From Vibrio sp. LaRot3 (GTDB taxonomy: Bacteria; Pseudomonadota; Gammaproteobacteria; Enterobacterales; Vibrionaceae), in assembly GCF_027587025.1 (NCBI RefSeq), contig NZ_JAPPTI010000007.1, forward strand, positions 1-64,000: DNA of 64,000 bases. The letters run 5' to 3'. Both the position numbers and the translations under genes were made by a program. The notes below the pieces were generated by a model. That model searched no databases. It was not told the DNA's origin and saw only the letters and a program-made list of their open reading frames with translations. This document shows, piece after piece, positions 1 through 7,529 of the stretch (position 1 is the first letter of the stretch; each line of letters opens with the position of its first letter).

Positions 1-18
1 TGTTTACAGGAGGTTACA

Positions 19-837
19 TTGGGAAATACGGAACCCTCAGAGCTAGAGGCTAAAAAAAAGAAATATGATGAAGAGTTCAAACTAGGTTTATTTGGGACTT
101 TAGGGTTTCTGCTTACGGTTGTTATCCCTTTGGCTTTAATCGATGAGGACTGGTTTAAACCGTATATTCATTTAAGTTTTTTTAGTGGTATTGCCTGGCT
201 ATTGGTTTACATTGCAGCTTTTTTTGAAAGAAATTCGTATATCTCTGAGCTGTGGAAGTACAATTCAGTGAAGTTTGCGATCTCTTTAGCTTTTTCATTG
301 CTTGTTTATTCATCAAACTACACGGCTTCGGCAACAATAAATGCAGTTTTTGGTGTTGATGCGTCTGCTTTTCCTTATACTCAAATTGCACTTACATTTT
401 TAAATACTGTTTTGACTCTCGAGGTTGTACTTAGAGTTGTGTTTTTAGTTTCGTTTGTGATGCTATCTCTTAGTGCGTGGGCGTATCGAGGAGAGAACAA
501 GTATGGTTGGTTGGCTTTTCTCCTGGGGGTGGGGTATTTAGCCTCTGCTCTCACTGGGTGGGTGTTTACTAATAGGTACTTTGATAGTGAGCAGCATATG
601 AAGCTTAAGGCTTATGCTGTCGCACATAAAGTTGACTTTAGTACGAAACACTTTTGTTCCAATTTAGGTGAAAATAAGTCAGTAATTTTCCTTGGTCCTC
701 AAATGACTACTGTGCTTGTCGACAACGCTATCCAGCTAAATCCTAGTATCTATGAAACTCTTAAATTAAAACAAGAACCTCAAAGCATCATTACTGTTCC
801 AAGCTCATTTAGTATAGTGCGGTGTATCGTAGAATAA
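19..837 (+). CDS. Cassette membrane protein of unknown function
   Basis: The 272-residue product has several hydrophobic segments in its first 190 residues (about residues 25-45, 50-70, 88-105, 125-155 and 162-182), followed by a roughly 80-residue soluble tail. It starts at TTG, chosen because AGGAGG lies seven bases upstream. The gene fills its cassette and is followed at once by an attC. I do not recognise the family. It is probably an inner-membrane protein; the tail has two cysteines but no motif I can name. The cassette's left boundary lies just outside the window. Confidence 0.8.
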   Translation: MGNTEPSELEAKKKKYDEEFKLGLFGTLGFLLTVVIPLALIDEDWFKPYIHLSFFSGIAWLLVYIAAFFERNSYISELWKYNSVKFAISLAFSLLVYSSNYTASATINAVFGVDASAFPYTQIALTFLNTVLTLEVVLRVVFLVSFVMLSLSAWAYRGENKYGWLAFLLGVGYLASALTGWVFTNRYFDSEQHMKLKAYAVAHKVDFSTKHFCSNLGENKSVIFLGPQMTTVLVDNAIQLNPSIYETLKLKQEPQSIITVPSSFSIVRCIVE

Positions 838-841
838 AACA

Positions 842-961
842 TAACAAACTGTTTAAGAGTGATTCGCAACGCGAGGCATTTTCACTATGCGTTGCGTTTA
901 GTGTTTAAGGTGACATGCGGTGACTTCGGTATTGCGTTGCTCACACCTTAACAGGGCGTTA
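842..961 (+). repeat. attC site 1 (120 bp)
   Basis: Starts TAACAAACTG and ends GGGCGTTA. The two ends are complementary (TTAAGAGTG with CACACCTTAA), giving the folded single-strand structure used by the integrase. Confidence 0.93.
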
Positions 962-975
962 AGCATATTAATTGA

Positions 976-1553
976 GTGTATATGATTGAAATTAAATACA
1001 AATATTCTGAGTTTCCTTTGAATGAAGATTATCTAAAGGAAGCTCTTTCAGTTTCTACTGTCAGGTTAGTTATCTTAGGACGAGATCCATACCCAAATGG
1101 AGCTGAAAATATTCCTTTTGTTAAGGCCTCTTGGGACGACCTTAAAAAAGGAAGTGCAGGTTATAGTATATTTTCGTCACTATTCGGCTGTATCCCTAAA
1201 AGCGATTATGCGACTCCAAGTGATTGCGCCTTCGCATTGTTAAAATTTGGTATTGTCTTGCTCAATGCGTCATATCATTACTTAGAAATGAGAAGATTTC
1301 ACAAAAGAAGCATTTAGGGTGCATAAATAAAGCTTTTGGTGTCAACTTTCCTATTCTGGATCGTTCTGAGTTGATTTTAGCCTGTGGTGATGCTCATCAT
1401 ATGTTAGATATGGTTGCGATTTTTGATCATGTGGTTGTAAAGGCACCTCATCCAACTACTCAAAGTAGAAATTCACCGACTACTAATAAAGAGTTATGGG
1501 ATTCTTATTGGCGCCCCCATATGCTTAACAAACAATTTAAGAGTGATTCCTAA
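976..1553 (+). pseudogene. Uracil-DNA glycosylase-like gene, frameshifted
   Basis: The first frame (976-1317) carries GRDPYPNG, matching the GQDPYP water-activating loop of uracil-DNA glycosylases, then a LLNAS strand. The reading then has to move to another frame (visible to 1553), which carries ILACGD and HPTTQS, matching the C-terminal strand and the HPSP DNA-intercalation loop. The switch falls in the run of four A at 1303-1306; one extra A would join both halves into about 192 residues. The start could be GTG 976 or ATG 982. The last seven residues are encoded by the following attC. The enzyme would remove uracil from DNA, but as it stands the gene is probably dead unless slippage restores the frame. 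The family call is from motifs only. Confidence 0.68.
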
Positions 1554-1646
1554 CGCTTGGGACTTTTGGTTCTAATTTGAGTACAGTGTTTACGGTGGCA
1601 TGGTTGAGTTTCGTGGTAGCGTTACTCACACCTTAATTGGGCGTTA
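1526..1646 (+). repeat. attC site 2 (121 bp)
   Basis: Begins TAACAAACAATTT and ends TTGGGCGTTA. It overlaps the 3' end of the glycosylase-like reading frame, whose stop codon lies inside it. Confidence 0.93.
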
Positions 1647-1675
1647 TGTGCTAGGGCTGAAAATCAGGTCAGACG

Positions 1676-2209
1676 ATGAAAAGAATCAATGTAATAGGCA
1701 CTAGTGGCAGTGGAAAAAGTACTTTCAGTCGTATGCTCGCGAGTGAGCTAAAGTATCCTTATGTTGAAATGGATGCCATATTCTGGAAGCCCAACTGGCA
1801 AGAATCTTCAGATGAAGAGTTCTTTGCAAATTTAGCTGACAGATTGAACGCAGAACACTGGGTTCTTGATGGTAACTACAATCGAACTGCTGAAATTAAA
1901 TGGCGCAGAGTCGATACCATCATTTGGGTTGATTATTCCTTCGTAAGAACACTGTTTCAAGCTCTGAAACGGGCTTTAGTTCGCACAGTCACCAAGCAGG
2001 AACTATGGGATAAAACAGGTAATGTTGAGTCGTTCAGGAAGTCTTTTCTTAGTAAAAATTCTATCATCCTTTGGACGTTAAAAACTTACAGTAAAAAACG
2101 GTCTCGTTACACAGAATTGCTAAACGATCCGAAGTATAGTCATATCAAATTCGTAAGAATAACAAGCCCTAAAAAGGCAAAGGCGTTCATGGGCGAGTTA
2201 CGCACATAA
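1676..2209 (+). CDS. P-loop kinase-like protein (adenylate kinase/FlaR-like)
   Basis: The 177-residue protein opens with a Walker A motif GTSGSGKST at residues 8-16, followed by a short acidic segment VEMDAIFW and then WVLDGNYN, the pattern of small nucleoside or shikimate kinase-like proteins often annotated as DNA topology modulation or adenylate kinase-related. Arg and Lys residues in the second half could form the lid. It likely phosphorylates a small molecule in the cytoplasm, but the substrate cannot be read from sequence. The ATG at 1676 gives the full P-loop. The stop codon is the first three bases of the next attC. Confidence 0.82.
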   Translation: MKRINVIGTSGSGKSTFSRMLASELKYPYVEMDAIFWKPNWQESSDEEFFANLADRLNAEHWVLDGNYNRTAEIKWRRVDTIIWVDYSFVRTLFQALKRALVRTVTKQELWDKTGNVESFRKSFLSKNSIILWTLKTYSKKRSRYTELLNDPKYSHIKFVRITSPKKAKAFMGELRT

Positions 2210-2328
2210 CAAAGCATTCAAGAGGGATTCAGCAACGCTCGGCATTTTTGGTTTGGTTGAGTTTTGGTGTTTACGGTAGTCAAATTAGGTTTAGTGGTAG
2301 CGTTGCTTCACCCCTTAATGCGGCGTTA
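2207..2328 (+). repeat. attC site 3 (122 bp)
   Basis: TAACAAAGCATTC to GCGGCGTTA. Its first TAA is the stop codon of the kinase-like gene. Confidence 0.93.
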
Positions 2329-2345
2329 TAAGCTAGGGCGTAGAA

Positions 2346-2864
2346 ATGAGATTAGAGCCATTTTCAGAACAGTATTATGATTTGCTTATTGGCTGGGTTC
2401 AAAGCCAAGAGCAGAAGTACCTGTGGAGTGGTCCAACTTACTCATTCCCACTTGATCGTACTCAGATTAAAGCTCATTGTTCAAAGTCGGAAGTAAATCC
2501 CTTTATTGTGTTCAACAACTCACAGCCAATAGGTTTCGTTGAACTATTCCAAATTACAAATAGTCACTACCGAATCTGTAGGGTACTAATTGCAGAGCAA
2601 TATCGTGGACAAGGATTTAGTCAACTCATGCTGAACCTTGTCATTGATAAAGCCGTTGTTGAATTTGGGGCTTGGAAACTAAGTCTTGGTGTCTTTGAGC
2701 GAAATCGAGTTGCTCAAAACTGTTACCAAAAATTAGGTTTTAAAGTTAAGTCAGTGGATCGTGAGTCACGTGTCATAAATGGTGAAGTTTGGGCATTGGC
2801 GACAATGGAAAAATCGCTTATAACAAAGCGTTTAAGACAGATTCCCAACGCTTGGCGATTTTAG
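2346..2864 (+). CDS. GNAT-family N-acetyltransferase
   Basis: The 172-residue protein has the GNAT acetyl-CoA binding pattern: strand RVLIAEQYRGQGF with the R/Q-x-x-G-x-G/A loop near residue 90, then an alpha helix, and the FERNRVAQNCYQKLGF motif B region near residues 117-132. Such enzymes move an acetyl group from acetyl-CoA to an amine; many relatives act on protein N-termini or antibiotics, but the acceptor here is unknown. The gene reads through the start of the following attC, so the last 15 or so residues (TKRLRQIPNAWRF) are attC-encoded and were probably added by cassette joining. The family call is firm. Confidence 0.9.
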   Translation: MRLEPFSEQYYDLLIGWVQSQEQKYLWSGPTYSFPLDRTQIKAHCSKSEVNPFIVFNNSQPIGFVELFQITNSHYRICRVLIAEQYRGQGFSQLMLNLVIDKAVVEFGAWKLSLGVFERNRVAQNCYQKLGFKVKSVDRESRVINGEVWALATMEKSLITKRLRQIPNAWRF

Positions 2865-2941
2865 TGCTAATTTGGGTTTTGTGTTTACGGTAGTATGGTC
2901 AAGTTTTGTGGTAGCGTTGCTCACTACTTAACGCGGCGTTA
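2821..2941 (+). repeat. attC site 4 (121 bp)
   Basis: TAACAAAGCGTTTAAG to CGCGGCGTTA. Its first 44 bases are translated as the tail of the upstream acetyltransferase. Confidence 0.93.
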
Positions 2942-3370
2942 GAAACGGGTTGAAAATCACAGGCTAAAATTTCAGAGTTAATCTTGTTCTTGGCTTTGCT
3001 TTTCACCTGAGTCAGCGTGCCTTTCACGTTCTTTCCGGTGGCACTATGTGCGGAGAGGGTGCTTCAAATTAACCGGTTACTGTTTCTAACACTGTAGCTA
3101 TTTCTTTCGCGCGGTTTCTTTGGCTGCGAAAGTTTATCGTCTTAAACCTTGCTCTTTGACGTGGTTGTTTGGGTTCTACGCTCGAATCCTTTGCTAATTT
3201 GAAAATGGTGGTAGGGCAGTATTTTGGAGTACTTTTCTTCTACGCCAGCTTAGGGTTTGAGGGTGAGTTTTGCTTTGGCAGTTGTCCCTCTTATTTTCGT
3301 GTTTGCAGCCTTTTGTTTTGCCTTTTTCTTCAATATCTTGGTGCATCTAAGGAGCTATTGAGCATCGTTC
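2942..3370 (+). other. ORF-less cassette A, related to its neighbour
   Basis: About 430 bases between two attC sites with no convincing gene on either strand. It shares ordered blocks with the next cassette: a box at 3017-3055 that includes CCTTTCACGTTCTTTCCGG, GTTTCTAAC near 3082, CGAATCCTTT-CTAATTTGAA at 3183-3203, GTAGGGCAG near 3211, and TTCAATATCTTGG near the end. GTGCC (3017-3021) can pair with GGCAC (3040-3044) to form a hairpin. Conservation in blocks without a shared reading frame suggests an RNA or DNA-level function, or decay from a common ancestor. Confidence 0.6.
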
Positions 3371-3493
3371 TAACAAACTGTTCAAGAGGGATTCCCAACG
3401 CTTGGCATTTTTGGTTCTACTTCAACGTAAGTGTTTATGGCACAATGCTTTAGGTTTTGGTGGTAGCGTTGCTCACCCCTTAACAGGGCGTTA
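3371..3493 (+). repeat. attC site 5 (123 bp)
   Basis: TAACAAACTGTTCAAG to AGGGCGTTA, separating the two ORF-less cassettes. Confidence 0.92.
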
Positions 3494-3920
3494 GTACGGG
3501 TTTGACATCAAAGGTCATAAGTTTTGGTGTTTATCTGTTTTGGCGCTCGTCTTTACACCTTTCGGTTTGTACCTTTCACGTTCTTTCCGGTGGCACTATA
3601 TGCGGAGTGTTCGCTTTGATTTCACCGTTTACGGTTTCTAACTCTTAGCCTATTTTTTTATTGCTTGTTCTTTTTCGTGGTTTTTACTAAGTCAAAATTG
3701 TCTTTCTTTGGTGTTGCTGTCGAAGTGCGAGGAACGAATCCTTTTCTAATTTGAAGCAAGTGAAAGTAGGGCAGCTCAGTGTGTTTTTCTTCTAGCTCAC
3801 TTTTGTCTCTCAATGGCGGTAAAGTTTTGTAGCTGCCCGTCTCACTTCAGTGTTCAAAGCCTTTCATATCATGCCAGTTTTCAATATCTTGGAGCGCACA
3901 AATAGAAGTAGCGCATGTAC
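3494..3920 (+). other. ORF-less cassette B, related to its neighbour
   Basis: About 427 bases with no gene I can support. It carries the same ordered blocks as the preceding cassette; the strongest is 3569-3607, almost identical to 3017-3055, and 3735-3755 matches 3183-3203. The hairpin arm reads GTACC instead of GTGCC, which weakens one pair against GGCAC. The stretches between blocks have diverged widely and stop codons interrupt all frames, so a common protein is unlikely. Confidence 0.6.
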
Positions 3921-4040
3921 TAACAAATTGCTTAAGAGTGATTCGTAACGCGTGGCATTTTTACTTTGCGGTGGCTTATGTGATTAAGGTGCTGTGCGGT
4001 AGCTTTTGTATTGCGTTACTCACACCTTAGCAAGGCGTTA
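3921..4040 (+). repeat. attC site 6 (120 bp)
   Basis: TAACAAATTGCTTAAG to CAAGGCGTTA. Confidence 0.92.
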
Positions 4041-4056
4041 AACGGGATGTGAAAAT

Positions 4057-4485
4057 TTGAAATTTGATACGAAAAAGTTTTTATCTGAGATTGAAGCAGA
4101 ATTGAGTTACGCTGAGAAACATATACCCTTTCTTGACGGTTGGCGAAATGACTTCCCTGATCATGGTGGCGTGTATGTGATATGGGAAGGCTCAACTCCT
4201 GTTTATGTCGGCGAAACATCGGGTATTCGTAGCCGTATGGCGGATCTAATGAGGCCGTATAATCATGCTTTTACAAAAAAAATAAAGAGTAAGTACGGAT
4301 TCAAGGAATTAGGAACTTTACGTAAGTACATTACAGAAAACTATAAAATGTCTTACATTCCTGTTGAATTGGGGCGTGCAGAAATTGAAGAATATTTGAT
4401 TTTAAAGTGGCGAAAAACATTGATAAATAAGATTGCTACCCGATTGTTGGAGGGACAACAGTATTCGTGGGTAGAACCCGTTTAA
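4057..4485 (+). CDS. GIY-YIG domain protein
   Basis: The 142-residue protein shows the GIY-YIG nuclease core: GGVYVIW at residues 37-43 (GIY strand), VYVGET at 49-54 (YIG strand), Arg residues just after (GIRSRM), and a glutamate-rich helix AEIEEYLILKW near 109-119 that would supply the metal-binding Glu. It is a stand-alone domain with no added DNA-binding module, so it may be a small endonuclease. The start is TTG 4057 with GGGA about nine bases upstream. The stop is the TAA of the next attC. That attC is of an unusual type, so this cassette may have come from another integron host. Confidence 0.83.
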   Translation: MKFDTKKFLSEIEAELSYAEKHIPFLDGWRNDFPDHGGVYVIWEGSTPVYVGETSGIRSRMADLMRPYNHAFTKKIKSKYGFKELGTLRKYITENYKMSYIPVELGRAEIEEYLILKWRKTLINKIATRLLEGQQYSWVEPV

Positions 4486-4581
4486 CAAAGTAATCAAGGT
4501 GATGCCTTTTACTCGGCGGTTTTGGTACGAAGTTCAGTGCGCTTGGTGAGTTCATCGTGGCACACGTTATTGCAGGCGTTA
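4483..4581 (+). repeat. attC site 7, atypical 99 bp
   Basis: TAACAAAGTAATC to GCAGGCGTTA. It keeps the end motifs but its interior (TACTCGGCGG, GCGCTTGGTG, GTGGCACACG) differs from every other site here and it is about 20 bp shorter. It was probably formed in a different species' integron. Confidence 0.8.
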
Positions 4582-4599
4582 GCAATATAAGGAAGTATT

Positions 4600-5142
4600 T
4601 TGAATTTTTACGAAGCAAAACGGAAATCTATATTGTATAGAATTGTTGGGTTCACAATTGTTGTTCCTTGCGTGGTCTCTACGGTTATTTCATTTCTAAA
4701 AATGATTTATTTCCGGTTAGATGATGGGTCTCGACTTGGTTCGGCATTTGCTGCTCCATTCAAAAATTTAGTAGCATTTATTTATCAGAACACAGAATTT
4801 CTAATGATTTTTTGGGAAAAATCACCAACCCCAAATCACATGCACTTAGCAGAACCGGACAACATACCTTTCATCATAATATACCTAACGATATTTGTGG
4901 GGCTCACATTTTGGGGTTTAGGTAAGCAATTGTCTGTTCGTTTACGAAAAATTAGGAAGAAAATTGAAGACCAGATTATCGAAGAATCGGTAAAAGGCAG
5001 TGTTGCTAGAACACATTCCGAGATTGCTGAAACAGTTTATATTCCAAATAGTGGGATGTTCTCAAATATCCATAAATTGTATGTAGCGCCCATTATAGTG
5101 GCAGTATTAGGTGCTATTTTAGTTAAGGTGCTAGGTTTTTGA
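4600..5142 (+). CDS. YniB-like inner-membrane protein
   Basis: The 180-residue protein resembles my memory of E. coli YniB: an N-terminal membrane span with VPCVVSTVISFLK, a NTEFLMIFWEKSPTPN segment near residues 66-80 (YniB has a similar NTPFLNLFWYNSPTPN), a second span near 92-108, a basic RKIRKKIEDQIIEE helix, and a last span at the C-terminus. YniB has no established function that I know of. The TTG start at 4600 is backed by AAGGAAG upstream. Its presence on a mobile cassette is unusual for a family usually thought of as chromosomal. Confidence 0.78.
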   Translation: MNFYEAKRKSILYRIVGFTIVVPCVVSTVISFLKMIYFRLDDGSRLGSAFAAPFKNLVAFIYQNTEFLMIFWEKSPTPNHMHLAEPDNIPFIIIYLTIFVGLTFWGLGKQLSVRLRKIRKKIEDQIIEESVKGSVARTHSEIAETVYIPNSGMFSNIHKLYVAPIIVAVLGAILVKVLGF

Positions 5143-5151
5143 ACATATTGC

Positions 5152-5242
5152 TAACAAAGCATTTAAGAGTGATTCGCAACGCTTGGCGTTTTCGCTTCGC
5201 TCAAGTATAGCCAAGTGCTGCTCACACCATAATGCGGCGTTA
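5152..5242 (+). repeat. attC site 8, short 91 bp
   Basis: TAACAAAGCATTT to GCGGCGTTA. The centre contains TTTCGCTTCGCTCAAG and lacks the roughly 30 bases present in the 120-bp class. Confidence 0.9.
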
Positions 5243-5258
5243 GGTCTTCGGAGGACGT

Positions 5259-5866
5259 GTGGACATATTCCTATTGATAAAGATTATTGGCGGAGTATCT
5301 AGCTTCGCGGCGATTAGCAAAATACTATACGATGTAGTTAGCGGTAAGCGAGCAAAGCTCAGAGAGGAATATCGTTTCGCAAAAGAGTTTTTGTCTGACT
5401 CTAAAAAAATTTACATCCCTATGCTAAAGAAAAAGGTTATCAAGCGCTTGCAGGCACGAACAATGTACCAGCATCCGAAATAGAGTACATATTATCATTG
5501 GTGAACCCAGCTCAGTGTTTAAGAGATTACGTTTTATCTCGTGATTACTTAGAGCAAGTAGAATCACTGGGTAACAACCATCTAAGATTTAAAAGAAAAT
5601 ACCAGTCTGAAAATAAACGGCGGGTATTAATTGCATGTTATTTATTGCTATATATGACATGTTTTATGGTGATGACATGTCCAATTTATCTTAAGAGTTG
5701 GCTTGAATTATCAAACTCAGAAGCGCTAATGTTATTGGCTATAACGCTTACAGCTATGCCTTATCCTACATGGTGGAGTTTAAAAGAAGGTATCAAAATC
5801 GGAAGAGCTCAGGTTCTAGTGCAAAACCAACGCTTGCACTCTTGGGAGTTAGTTACACAGACCTAA
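5259..5866 (+). pseudogene. Unknown membrane protein gene, frameshifted in an A7 run
   Basis: A GTG start at 5259 preceded by GGAGG opens a frame with an N-terminal hydrophobic helix that stops at 5483. A second frame ends at 5866 and can be read back without a stop to 5405, giving NLHPYAKEKGYQALAG and so on before its apparent start at 5498. The two frames meet at the run of seven A at 5403-5409; eight A would give a single protein of about 202 residues with one N-terminal and two C-terminal membrane segments. The back-translation is protein-like, so I infer one gene with a one-base loss, a sequencing error, or slippage. I do not recognise the family. The stop is the TAA of the next attC. 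Confidence 0.7.
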
Positions 5867-5954
5867 CAAAGCATTTAAGAGTGATTCGCAACGCTTGGCG
5901 TTTTCGCTTCGCTCAAGTATAGCCAAGCGTCGCTCACACCTTAATGCGGCGTTA
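5864..5954 (+). repeat. attC site 9, short 91 bp
   Basis: Nearly the same as attC site 8, ending GCGGCGTTA; TAA at its start is a stop codon. Confidence 0.9.
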
Positions 5955-5973
5955 GCTGCCATAAGGAGTCATA

Positions 5974-6231
5974 GTGAATTTTGAAGGTTGGAATAAATAT
6001 GTATCTTGCTTGGAAGACAACTTTGAAAGTTGCACATTCAAAGATGAGCTTTTAGGTAAATGCGGTGGAAATAGGGATATTGCCATAACCATTTACTATC
6101 ATTCACAAGACAACTCATTAAAATGGATGGATAGCCCGATACCAGCTTTGGAAAATAAAATTCCTAGTAAGGAAATATCAGCAGGTAGAGCAGACACTGT
6201 TAGGCAGGTTATTTGGCGTATTCCTTGTTAA
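5974..6231 (+). CDS. Small unknown cassette protein
   Basis: The 85-residue protein starts at GTG 5974 with AAGGAG eight bases upstream, a strong initiation signal. It is soluble, with three cysteines in the first half (C10, C20, C30). The tail PIPALENKIPSKEISAGRADTV weakly recalls the toxin-binding domain of MbcA/ParS antitoxins (PxLGGxxPxxLxxxG), but the match is too loose to name it. No toxin partner lies next to it. Possibly a truncated member of a longer family. Confidence 0.65.
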   Translation: MNFEGWNKYVSCLEDNFESCTFKDELLGKCGGNRDIAITIYYHSQDNSLKWMDSPIPALENKIPSKEISAGRADTVRQVIWRIPC

Positions 6232-6238
6232 AGGCAGC

Positions 6239-6360
6239 TAACAATGCATTTAAGAGTGATTCCCAACGCTTGGCATTTTTCATTCCATCGCTGGGTTTTG
6301 TGTTTACGGTGGTATGGTTAAGTTTCGTGGTAGCGTTGCTCACACCTTAATGCGGCGTTA
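6239..6360 (+). repeat. attC site 10 (122 bp)
   Basis: TAACAATGCATTT to GCGGCGTTA; the interior has the TTCATTCCATCG variant. Confidence 0.92.
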
Positions 6361-6383
6361 TGTGAATATGGAGTTTTACGAGT

Positions 6384-6806
6384 ATGTATCAAGCAAACGT
6401 AACAATACCAACGGATAATTTGTATAAATTTCTTACGATAGCTGGGTTGTTGTTAATGCTGGGAGGGGGCTACTTGTTTAACTTATCTAATGAAAGGTTT
6501 AATGATGAGTTTATTGAGTTAGTTTTGAGATCCTCAGAGTTAAACAGCATTGCTAATCCTACCGAAACAGAAAAACTAGAAGTAATAGCTATTGAAAAGC
6601 TCATCAGCATCAAACCGTCGGATAAAAAGTTGGAGCAAGGGGTGTCTGTTGGAATGTTGGTGTTCGGCTTTGTAGCAATGTTAATTGGCTTTATTCGGTG
6701 GTTTGTTTTTACTCAGCCTAATCTAGACCGGTTTTTAGAGCTTCAAGTTCAAAAACTCGAACTAGAGAACGAAAGTCTAAAAAGTAAAAATAGCAATATT
6801 GGATAA
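6384..6806 (+). CDS. Two-span membrane protein of unknown function
   Basis: The 140-residue protein has a hydrophobic segment at residues 15-31 (FLTIAGLLLMLGGGYLF), a roughly 60-residue acidic loop, a second segment at 88-110, and a C-terminal heptad-like stretch (LELQVQKLELENESLK) likely to form a coiled coil. The layout suggests a small inner-membrane protein with both ends in the cytoplasm and a periplasmic loop. ATG 6384 has GGAG about ten bases upstream. No family recognised. Confidence 0.75.
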   Translation: MYQANVTIPTDNLYKFLTIAGLLLMLGGGYLFNLSNERFNDEFIELVLRSSELNSIANPTETEKLEVIAIEKLISIKPSDKKLEQGVSVGMLVFGFVAMLIGFIRWFVFTQPNLDRFLELQVQKLELENESLKSKNSNIG

Positions 6807-6821
6807 GCGCAGAAATTCACA

Positions 6822-6943
6822 TAACAAAGCATTTAAGACGGATTCTCAACGCTTGGCAATTTCAGTTTAGGTCGGCTTCAGTGTTTTGTGTGGCAAGGTT
6901 TAGGCTTGGGTGGTCGCGTTGTTCACCACTTAATGCGGCGTTA
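6822..6943 (+). repeat. attC site 11 (122 bp)
   Basis: TAACAAAGCATTTAAGACG to GCGGCGTTA. Confidence 0.92.
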
Positions 6944-6965
6944 TGTGCTTTGGGAGAAAATGGAC

Positions 6966-7370
6966 ATGGATATTCCCGATAGATTCAAAAATGTAAGATA
7001 CGTTTCATCCCGCATTCCAGGTTGCAAAGATGATTCCGACTTAACGCTTGGAGCTAACTGTCAGGTCTTTGCGTATAATCTGCTCAGAGACTTCGGTCTA
7101 AATCCACCTAACTACCGTTCTAGTGAACTGTGGAATGACTCAGAGTTGAGTGAGGTGGTCACTGAGTTTAAGCCGCTAGATATCATGTTGTACAACGACT
7201 CTGCTGACTCATACGGAGCACACGTTGGAGTGTACGCCGGTAATGGACTCGTCTACCATCTGTCTTTGTCCAATGGCTTACCCAAGTTTGAGCGCCATTT
7301 AGACTTACTTCAACAAAGTAAGTATCGGTTTTTTATTGGTGCCAAGCGTATAAAGCAGTTTGGTGCATAA
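6966..7370 (+). CDS. NlpC/P60-like cysteine hydrolase
   Basis: The 134-residue protein has the Cys-His layout of the NlpC/P60 superfamily: GANCQVFAYNLL with a nucleophile candidate Cys32, SSELWND, then PLDIMLY before GAHVGVY with candidate His86, and VYHLS with His98. Relatives cleave peptide or amide bonds, often in cell wall. There is no signal peptide, so it acts in the cytoplasm or is exported by another route. I chose ATG 6966 because GGAG lies nine bases upstream; ATG 6960 is also possible. Longer readings begin inside the preceding attC and are unlikely. Confidence 0.75.
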   Translation: MDIPDRFKNVRYVSSRIPGCKDDSDLTLGANCQVFAYNLLRDFGLNPPNYRSSELWNDSELSEVVTEFKPLDIMLYNDSADSYGAHVGVYAGNGLVYHLSLSNGLPKFERHLDLLQQSKYRFFIGAKRIKQFGA

Positions 7371-7384
7371 AGTAAGCACGCACA

Positions 7385-7504
7385 TAACAAACTGTTCAAG
7401 AGGGATTCGCAACGCGTGGCATTTTTACTATGTGTTGATTTTAGTGTTTAAGGTGGTTTGCGGCGGCTTCGGTATTGCGTTGCTCACCCCTTAACAGGGC
7501 GTTA
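7385..7504 (+). repeat. attC site 12 (120 bp)
   Basis: TAACAAACTGTTC to AGGGCGTTA. Confidence 0.92.
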
Positions 7505-7529
7505 TACGCTTTCTTGGAAAATATCCAAT

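Noticed and set aside
1..840. Integron integrase near the left edge
   Set aside because: The first gene is a membrane protein; no tyrosine recombinase motif appears in any frame of the window.
2990..3060. Minus-strand frame with SATGKNVKGT shared between the two ORF-less cassettes
   Set aside because: The peptide is shared only over the nucleotide block; a stop lies just upstream in both and the second copy stops a few codons later.
3169..3453. 94-residue frame in the first ORF-less cassette, starting at TTG
   Set aside because: It has no ribosome site, its composition is odd (Phe/Leu/Cys-rich) and its second half is attC translation (IPNAWHF). The related neighbour cassette breaks the frame.
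4016..4219. Minus-strand 67-residue frame over the GIY-YIG gene
   Set aside because: It is antisense to a motif-supported gene, and crosses the attC.
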